Positions 58,831 to 64,000 of a DNA stretch of 64,000 nt are shown in pieces. A model generated the notes under the pieces. That model saw only the letters and a list, made by a program, of their open reading frames with translations. It made no database searches and had not been told where the DNA came from. This DNA comes from SVTX01 sp045659745 (GTDB lineage: Bacteria; Bacillota; Clostridia; Oscillospirales; CAG-272), in the NCBI GenBank assembly GCA_045659745.1, contig JAZRCL010000073.1, positions 1-64,000 of the forward strand. The letters run 5' to 3'. Position 1 is the first letter of the stretch; every line of letters starts with the position of its first letter. Both the position numbers and the translations under genes were made by a program.

Positions 58831-59526
58831 ATGAAAATTTTAGCGCTTGACAGCAGCGCCGCAGTATGCACGGCGGCTCTGTGCGACAATGAAAAGTTAA
58901 TATGTGAGATCACTGTCAACACGGGCAATACCCACAGCGAGACTCTGCTCCCCGTAGTTGAGCAGATACTCAAGCTTACAGATACAACTGTTGACGATAT
59001 AGACTTGTTTGCTTGCAGTGTTGGTCCCGGCTCGTTTACGGGTGTACGTATCGGCGCGGCTACTATAAAAGGACTAGCCTTCGGTAAGAACAAGGCTTGT
59101 GTAGGTATCTCCACGCTTGATGCGCTTGCCGAGAATATCTCTATGTTTGACGGTATTCTCTGTCCCGTTATGGACGCGCGCCGTGATCACGTCTACAATG
59201 CGCTTTACGAATGCTCGGGCGGTGTTATCACCCGTCTGTGCCCCGATCGCCTTATATCCGTAAGTGAGCTTGACGAAGAGCTTGCATCACTTGGCAAAAA
59301 GATTTATCTTTCGGGTGACGGATATGGCATTTGCGAGCGAGAGTTTGTAAAGACGAAAGTTGAAGCAGTTCCCGAAAGACTCAAGCTTGAGAGCGGATAC
59401 AGCACGGCAATGTGCGCACTTAAAAAGTACAATAACGGCGAGTTTGTGAGCGATTTTGAGCTTGCTCCCGTGTATCTCCGTCCCTCGCAGGCGGAGCGAG
59501 AAAGAAACGAAAAACTGAAAGGTTGA
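58831..59526 (+). CDS. tsaB: tRNA t6A synthesis protein TsaB
   Basis: The 231-residue protein has the ASKHA-like N-terminus KILALDSSAAVCTAALCD, THSETLLPVVEQIL, CSVGPGSFTGVRIGAATIKGLAF and VMDARRDHVYNALYE. It is a non-catalytic partner of TsaD in the t6A complex. The tsaE-tsaB order is standard in Firmicutes; rimI and tsaD, which often follow, are replaced here by rpiB. AGAGG precedes the ATG. Confidence 0.94.
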   Translation: MKILALDSSAAVCTAALCDNEKLICEITVNTGNTHSETLLPVVEQILKLTDTTVDDIDLFACSVGPGSFTGVRIGAATIKGLAFGKNKACVGISTLDALAENISMFDGILCPVMDARRDHVYNALYECSGGVITRLCPDRLISVSELDEELASLGKKIYLSGDGYGICEREFVKTKVEAVPERLKLESGYSTAMCALKKYNNGEFVSDFELAPVYLRPSQAERERNEKLKG

Positions 59527-59533
59527 TATAAAA

Positions 59534-59989
59534 ATGGCAGCAAAGAAGATTATAATGGGCTCTGACCACGCAGGTCTCTCCCTTAAATTAAAGGTAATTG
59601 AGCATTTGAACGAGCGCGGTATTGAGGTAATAGACGTTGGAACTTATACTACCGAGTCTTGCAGCTACCCCGATTACGCGATAGCTCTCTGCAAAAAGAT
59701 TCAGGCGGGTGAGGCAGAGCTTGGAATACTTGTCTGTGGCACGGGTATCGGAATGTCCATGGCTGCGAACAAGCACAACGGAATCCGCGCGGCTTGCTGC
59801 TCGGACACTTTCTCAGCACGAATGACAAGAATGCACAACAACGCAAACGTTCTCTGCTTTGGCGAGCGTGTCGTTGGCGCAGGACTTGCCTGCGACCTTG
59901 CGGATATCTTTGTTGACACAGAGTATCTTGGCGGACGACATGAGGTGCGAGTGCAGATGCTCGCTGAAATTGAAAAGACAAACAGATAA
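59534..59989 (+). CDS. rpiB: Ribose-5-phosphate isomerase B
   Basis: The 151-residue protein has KIIMGSDHAGLSLK, VIDVGTYTTESCSYPDYAIALC, LGILVCGTGIGMSMAANKHNGIRAA (active-site Cys in CGTG) and NANVLCFGERVVG. RpiB interconverts ribose-5-phosphate and ribulose-5-phosphate. It lies 8 bases after tsaB. rpe, the next step in the pathway, is in the same gene run. Confidence 0.94.
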   Translation: MAAKKIIMGSDHAGLSLKLKVIEHLNERGIEVIDVGTYTTESCSYPDYAIALCKKIQAGEAELGILVCGTGIGMSMAANKHNGIRAACCSDTFSARMTRMHNNANVLCFGERVVGAGLACDLADIFVDTEYLGGRHEVRVQMLAEIEKTNR

Positions 59990-60013
59990 TCTAACCTTTG
60001 AGGAGATAAAAAT

Positions 60014-60787
60014 ATGTCCGAAAGAAAAGATACGCCGCACAAGATAGCAAACGTTTTGCGCGCTATCACAGGAAAAGAATATCCGAGAAAATTCACCTCG
60101 GCTATAATTTTGGCGGCAGGCTCGTCCACCCGTATGGGCGGAGATTCCACAAAGCAGTTTCTGGAGCTTGAGGGAATGCCGATAGTTGCAAGAACGGTTA
60201 TGGCGTTTGAAGCTGCCGAATGTATAAATGAAATAATTCTCGTTGCAAAGGCAGACGAGCTCTCTCTATATGCCGATTTTCCTGAAAAATATGGCATAAC
60301 AAAGCCCTTCTCTGTTATAGAGGGCGGCGAGACCCGTCAGGAGTCTGCTAGATGTGGACAGGATGCTGTATCTAAAAAGTCAAAATACGTTTGTATTCAC
60401 GATGCGGCGAGATGCCTTATTACTCCCGAGCTTATAGTTGACGTGTGCCGTGGCGCATATCTGTACGGCGCGGCAACGCTTGCTATAAAGGCGGTTGACA
60501 CGGTAAAGATAAGCGACAAAAACAAATATATCGACTCTACTCCCGAGCGCAAATTCACTTATCAGGCTCAGACTCCTCAGGTGTTCCCTGTTAATGCTTA
60601 TCGCGCAGCGGCATACGTTGCCAAGGAGGAAGATTTTGAGGCTACCGACGACTGTATGCTGCTTGAGCATATAAGAATTCCTATAAAGCTTATTGAAGGC
60701 TCTCGCGAAAACATCAAGATAACCGAGCCTGTTGATATGATATTTGCAAAGGCTATTCTTCAGTCAAGAAAAGAGGAAACAAAATGA
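60014..60787 (+). CDS. ispD: 2-C-methyl-D-erythritol 4-phosphate cytidylyltransferase
   Basis: The 257-residue protein has SAIILAAGSSTRMGGDSTKQFLELEG (nucleotide-binding, near residue 29), VIEGGETRQESARCG, IHDAARCLITPELI and YQAQTPQVFPVNAYR. IspD transfers CMP to MEP in the non-mevalonate pathway. There is a ~27-residue N-terminal extension before the usual start, with AGGAG upstream of the ATG at 60014. It overlaps ispF by 4 bases. Confidence 0.94.
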   Translation: MSERKDTPHKIANVLRAITGKEYPRKFTSAIILAAGSSTRMGGDSTKQFLELEGMPIVARTVMAFEAAECINEIILVAKADELSLYADFPEKYGITKPFSVIEGGETRQESARCGQDAVSKKSKYVCIHDAARCLITPELIVDVCRGAYLYGAATLAIKAVDTVKISDKNKYIDSTPERKFTYQAQTPQVFPVNAYRAAAYVAKEEDFEATDDCMLLEHIRIPIKLIEGSRENIKITEPVDMIFAKAILQSRKEETK

Positions 60788-61257
60788 GAATAGGTCACGG
60801 ATATGACGTTCACAGACTCGTCCCCGGCAGAAAATGTATAATCGGTGGTGTAGATATTCCGAATGATTTGGGGCTTCTCGGTCACTCTGATGCGGACGTT
60901 CTTACTCACGCGATAATGGATTCACTTCTCGGCGCGGCGGCTCTTGGAGACATTGGCAAGCTTTTTCCCGACAACTCTCCTGAATACGAGGGTGCGGACA
61001 GTCTTGTGCTTGCTCGCAGAGTTGCAGACAAGCTACGCGAGTGTGGATACAAGATAGTAAATATTGATTCAACGGTTATAGCGCAAGCGCCAAAGCTCTC
61101 CCCTCACATTGATATGATGAGGGAAAAGCTGGCAGATGCGCTTGGCACAGACAAGGAAAATATTAGCGTCAAGGCTACTACCGAGGAAAAGCTTGGCTTT
61201 ACGGGACAAGGCCTCGGTATTGCCGCCCACGCAGTTTGTCTGATCCAAAAGCTGTAA
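60784..61257 (+). CDS. ispF: 2-C-methyl-D-erythritol 2,4-cyclodiphosphate synthase
   Basis: The 157-residue protein has the IspF metal site GHGYDVHRLVPGR (D-x-H), GHSDADVLTHAIMDSLLGAAALGDIG, and VKATTEEKLGFTGQGLGIAAHAVCL. It makes the cyclodiphosphate of methylerythritol. Its ATG overlaps the ispD stop, so expression is coupled. With ispE this places three MEP genes in one window. Confidence 0.95.
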   Translation: MRIGHGYDVHRLVPGRKCIIGGVDIPNDLGLLGHSDADVLTHAIMDSLLGAAALGDIGKLFPDNSPEYEGADSLVLARRVADKLRECGYKIVNIDSTVIAQAPKLSPHIDMMREKLADALGTDKENISVKATTEEKLGFTGQGLGIAAHAVCLIQKL

Positions 61258-61422
61258 GATATGTTATCACCGTCTCCCAAGACTTATTTACCCTCACATT
61301 CTGTCTTTTGAACGTCTCGGACTTAGGCGGCGGCGTTGCCTTACAATACATTGTATGACGAATTTCTACTTTATTCTACAAATTTCGATATCCCCCAACC
61401 CACATAAGAAAGGCGGTTTATT
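61258..61422. other. Intergenic region between ispF and rpe with a small palindrome
   Basis: The 165 bases have no frame of note. A palindrome TACAAT-AC-ATTGTA lies at 61342-61355. No promoter or riboswitch could be recognised with confidence; GAAAGGCGG precedes the rpe start. Confidence 0.35.
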
Positions 61423-62094
61423 ATGATCTACATAGCTCCCTCACTTCTTTCGGCGGATTTTTCTACTCTTAATACGGAAATTAAAAGAGTCAGAGACGCA
61501 GGAGCAAAATATCTTCATCTTGACGTAATGGACGGCGCGTTTGTGCCTAATATCACGTTTGGCCCTGACGTTATAGCTTGTATTCGTAAGGGTACGGACA
61601 TGTTTTTTGACGTGCATCTTATGATAAAGCGTCCCGAACGATACATAGACCGCTTTGTTAAGGCAGGCGCGGACAGTATAACCATTCACTACGAGGCTTG
61701 TGAGAATCCTATGTCGGTCATAAATCTTATACGCTCGTATGAAATGAAGGTCGGCGTGGCTATCTCCCCCAATACTCCCGTTGAATATCTCTACCCTCTT
61801 GTTGAGTACATAGATATGGCGCTTATTATGACGGTTGAGCCCGGATTTGGCGGTCAGTCGCTTATACCCGAGACGCTTGACAAGGTACACGCGCTCAAAA
61901 AGTATATCTCCGAGCGCGGAATTGACATTGATATCGAGGTGGATGGCGGCATAAAGCCTGAAAATATCGGACTTGTCACAAGCGCGGGCGCGAATATTAT
62001 CGTCGCAGGCTCGGCGATATTCAAGTCCAAAAAGCCCAGAGCCACAATTCAGGCTATGAAGGAATCCGCGGCAGAAAACCCGTATAAGGGATAA
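61423..62094 (+). CDS. rpe: Ribulose-phosphate 3-epimerase
   Basis: The 223-residue TIM-barrel protein has YIAPSLLSADFSTL, YLHLDVMDGAFVPNITFGPDVI (metal ligands His and Asp), VEPGFGGQSLIPETLDKV, DIEVDGGIKPENI and ANIIVAGSAIFK. Rpe interconverts ribulose-5-phosphate and xylulose-5-phosphate. It lies downstream of rpiB, ispD and ispF, and before the convergent alaS. AAAGGCGG precedes the ATG. Confidence 0.95.
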   Translation: MIYIAPSLLSADFSTLNTEIKRVRDAGAKYLHLDVMDGAFVPNITFGPDVIACIRKGTDMFFDVHLMIKRPERYIDRFVKAGADSITIHYEACENPMSVINLIRSYEMKVGVAISPNTPVEYLYPLVEYIDMALIMTVEPGFGGQSLIPETLDKVHALKKYISERGIDIDIEVDGGIKPENIGLVTSAGANIIVAGSAIFKSKKPRATIQAMKESAAENPYKG

Positions 62095-62103
62095 TTCATC
62101 AAA

Positions 62104-62142
62104 CATAAAAAAGGCTATTGCGATTGCAATAGCCTTTTAGTT
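62104..62142. terminator. Bidirectional terminator between rpe and alaS
   Basis: AAAAAAGGCTATTGC and its complement around a short loop, followed by TTTTAGTTTTAA. Confidence 0.88.
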
Positions 62143-62146
62143 TTAA

Positions 62147-64000
62147 TTATTTAAGCATACCCTCAAGTGTTGCTTTTGCGCTTGCGAGAGCGTCGTTTAT
62201 CTTGGAGTGATCTGCGCCTCCTGCCATAGCAGAGTCGGGGCGTCCGCCGCCCTTACCGCCTGTAACGGAAGCAACTGCTCCTACGAGCTTACCTGCGTGC
62301 GCGCCTCTGGCAACTGCATCCTTACCTGCAACTGCGATAAAGTTGAGCCTGCCGTTTGCCTTGACTGCGATTACTGCAACTGTGTCGGGACAGTCTGCCT
62401 TTATCTTGTCCGTGAGGCTTCTTGCCGCGTCTATCTCCATATCAAGAGAGGTAGCTACAAGCTTTACAGAACCAACAGATACTGCGCTTGCGAGCACGTC
62501 ACCGAGCTTGGAGCCTGCGAGCTTGGAGTTGAGAGCCTCAATCTCCTTTTTCATAGCGGATATCTCGCTCTGAAGTGCGCTTGCCTTCTTTGCGATATCC
62601 GCAGGGTTCTGAACCTTGAGCTCGGATGCGGTCTCATGAATGAGTGCGTCCTTGTTTGCTATGAGATTAAGTACGCCAAGTCCTGTAACTGCTTCTATAC
62701 GGCGAACACCCGCCGCAACGCTGGATTCGGAGATTATCTTGAACAGACCAATTTTGCCTGTATTATTACAGTGTGTACCGCCGCAAAGCTCTGTTGAGAA
62801 GTTGCCCATCTTGACCATACGGACTACTGCGCCGTACTTCTCTCCAAAGAGTGCCATAGCGCCGTTTGCTCTTGCGGTCTCAATATCAGTCTCAAGTGTA
62901 GTTATATCGTAAGCCGCGAGAATGTTTATATTAACGAGAGCCTCGACCTTTGCTATCTCTTCTTTGGTGAGGCCTGCAAAGTGAGTAAAGTCAAATCTGC
63001 ATACCTGGTCGTCTACGTAAGAGCCTGCCTGCTCAACGTGGTTGCCGAGCACTGCGCGGAGAGCCGCCTGAAGCAAGTGAGCCGCAGAGTGATTGCGCGC
63101 TATTGCCATACGTCTTGCGTCCTCAATGTCGGCGGTGACTGTGTCACCAACCTTGAGTGTGCCGTTTGCAACTGTACAGAGGTGGATGTAAACTCCGTCA
63201 GTTTTCTTTGTATCATATACGTTTGCGATAAATCCGTCGCAGTAGATAGTACCTGTGTCTCCTATCTGTCCGCCGCCCTCACCGTAGAAGGGGGTGCGGT
63301 CAAGGATTATCGAGCAATCGCCATCGGAGATGGAGTCAACTATTCCCTCCTCGCCCATGATAGCGATAACCTTTGCCGTGCTGCGAAGCTCGGTATAACC
63401 CGTGAATTCGGTCTTTTCAAGATCGGAGAGAATAGACTTTGAGGACTCATCCCATCCGCCTATATTTGCTCTTGCCTCTCTTGCGCGGGTCTTCTGCTGC
63501 TTCATAAGCTCAAGGAACTTAGCCTCGTCGATCTTAAGATTGCTTTCAGCAGCGATTTCACGAGTGAGGTCTATCGGGAATCCAAACGTATCGTAGAGCT
63601 TGAATACCTCATCGCCCGAGATAACGTCGGAATTGTTTGCGATAGCGCCGCGGATAAGGTCAGAAAGAATGGAAAGTCCTGCGTCAACGGTTGCGTCAAA
63701 GCGGTCCTCCTCCATAGAGATGACCTTGAGTATATAGTCGCGCTTTTCACTGAGCTCGGGATAAGCGTCACAGCTTTCGTTTATTGCTACGGTCACGGTA
63801 TCAACAAGGAAAGGATGGTTTATTCCAAGCAGCTTTCCGTGACGGCAAGCGCGGCGGATAATACGGCGGAGAACGTAGCCTCTTCCCTCGTTTGAAGGAA
63901 TAACGCCGTCGCTTATCATAAACATTGCGCTTCTGGAGTGGTCGGTCACAACTCGGATAGAAATGTCGTTGTCTGCGTTGTCGCCGTATCTCTTGCCTGC
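62147..64000 (-). CDS. alaS: Alanyl-tRNA synthetase, partial (5' end outside window)
   Basis: 618 codons are visible in frame to the right edge. The catalytic domain end (NADNDISIRVVTDHSRSAMFMISDGVIPSNEGRGYVLRRIIRRACRHGK, in pieces) is followed by the editing domain with NHSAAHLLQAALRAVLG (HxxxH) and the zinc motif CGGTHCNNTGKIG, and the C-Ala/DHHA1 domain with GGKGGGRPDSAMAGG. It charges tRNA-Ala and edits mischarged Ser and Gly. The minus-strand gene faces rpe across a terminator. Confidence 0.95.
   Translation of the reverse strand, partial: AGKRYGDNADNDISIRVVTDHSRSAMFMISDGVIPSNEGRGYVLRRIIRRACRHGKLLGINHPFLVDTVTVAINESCDAYPELSEKRDYILKVISMEEDRFDATVDAGLSILSDLIRGAIANNSDVISGDEVFKLYDTFGFPIDLTREIAAESNLKIDEAKFLELMKQQKTRAREARANIGGWDESSKSILSDLEKTEFTGYTELRSTAKVIAIMGEEGIVDSISDGDCSIILDRTPFYGEGGGQIGDTGTIYCDGFIANVYDTKKTDGVYIHLCTVANGTLKVGDTVTADIEDARRMAIARNHSAAHLLQAALRAVLGNHVEQAGSYVDDQVCRFDFTHFAGLTKEEIAKVEALVNINILAAYDITTLETDIETARANGAMALFGEKYGAVVRMVKMGNFSTELCGGTHCNNTGKIGLFKIISESSVAAGVRRIEAVTGLGVLNLIANKDALIHETASELKVQNPADIAKKASALQSEISAMKKEIEALNSKLAGSKLGDVLASAVSVGSVKLVATSLDMEIDAARSLTDKIKADCPDTVAVIAVKANGRLNFIAVAGKDAVARGAHAGKLVGAVASVTGGKGGGRPDSAMAGGADHSKINDALASAKATLEGMLK

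Overview
The window looks like the chromosome of a spore-forming member of the Clostridia (Firmicutes). The sporulation genes spoIIID, dpaA/dpaB (dipicolinate synthase), pdaA-type cortex deacetylase and whiA are present, ribosome binding sites are of the strong GGAGG type, several promoters match the sigma-A consensus, and neighbouring genes share low-GC-Gram-positive families (TIGR01440, DUF1385/YqhQ, YerC, C_GCAxxG_C_C, TSCPD, VTC+DUF4956). Base composition is moderate rather than extremely AT-rich, which suggests an Oscillospirales/Christensenellales-like gut lineage; this placement is inference. No tRNA, rRNA, CRISPR array, prophage or insertion sequence was recognised, and no gap without a gene exceeds about 300 bases.

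Layout: 1-1.4 kb, two COG0523/CobW-type metal GTPases, the first with a His/Cys-rich metal-binding stretch. 1.5-9.4 kb, a Cys-rich protein, an HD phosphohydrolase, a Na/phosphate cotransporter with PhoU domains, ThuA, a degenerate SDR, spoIIID, a SPOUT methyltransferase and a membrane protein. 9.5-12.6 kb, two polysaccharide deacetylases and the VTC/DUF4956 polyphosphate pair. 12.7-20.1 kb, rlmB, a 1133-residue membrane protein that looks like a catalytically dead P-type ATPase with an acidic tandem-repeat N-terminus, the TIGR03960/TIGR03936 pair and a 139-residue unknown. 20.1-28.2 kb (minus strand), YjbR, a CMP-kinase-like protein, a lipoprotein, a TspO-like protein, a class A PBP, a metallophosphoesterase, C_GCAxxG and comEC. 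28.3-38.4 kb, acyl carrier protein, ispE, TSCPD protein, phosphoglucomutase, a DUF2019 orphan, dnaE, whiA, murB and a HAD nucleotidase. 38.5-46 kb (plus strand), coaE, a lytic transglycosylase, M18 aminopeptidase, prfA, tsaC, a ParC-type topoisomerase subunit and two small membrane proteins. 46-52.3 kb, TIGR01440, YqhQ, a long PRPP synthetase, rhamnulokinase, dpaAB. 52.4-55.4 kb, a small AT-rich accessory patch beside hslO, a methyltransferase and YerC. 55.5-64 kb, an XRE/TPR regulator, fhs, tsaE, tsaB, rpiB, ispD, ispF, rpe and the 3' part of alaS.

Functional themes are the MEP isoprenoid pathway (ispE, ispD, ispF), t6A tRNA modification (tsaC, tsaE, tsaB), translation (prfA, alaS, rlmB), envelope and spore-wall building (PBP, MurB, PdaA-like enzymes, SLT), spore dipicolinate, and one-carbon metabolism (fhs).

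The most unusual objects are the P-type-ATPase-like pseudoenzyme with nine 15-16-residue acidic repeats (13.6-17.0 kb) and the duplicated 3' end of hslO that brackets an 84-residue orphan gene (53.0-53.4 kb). Several other genes have lost hallmark residues (SDR, ComEC beta-lactamase-like domain, one SPOUT methyltransferase, one CobW).
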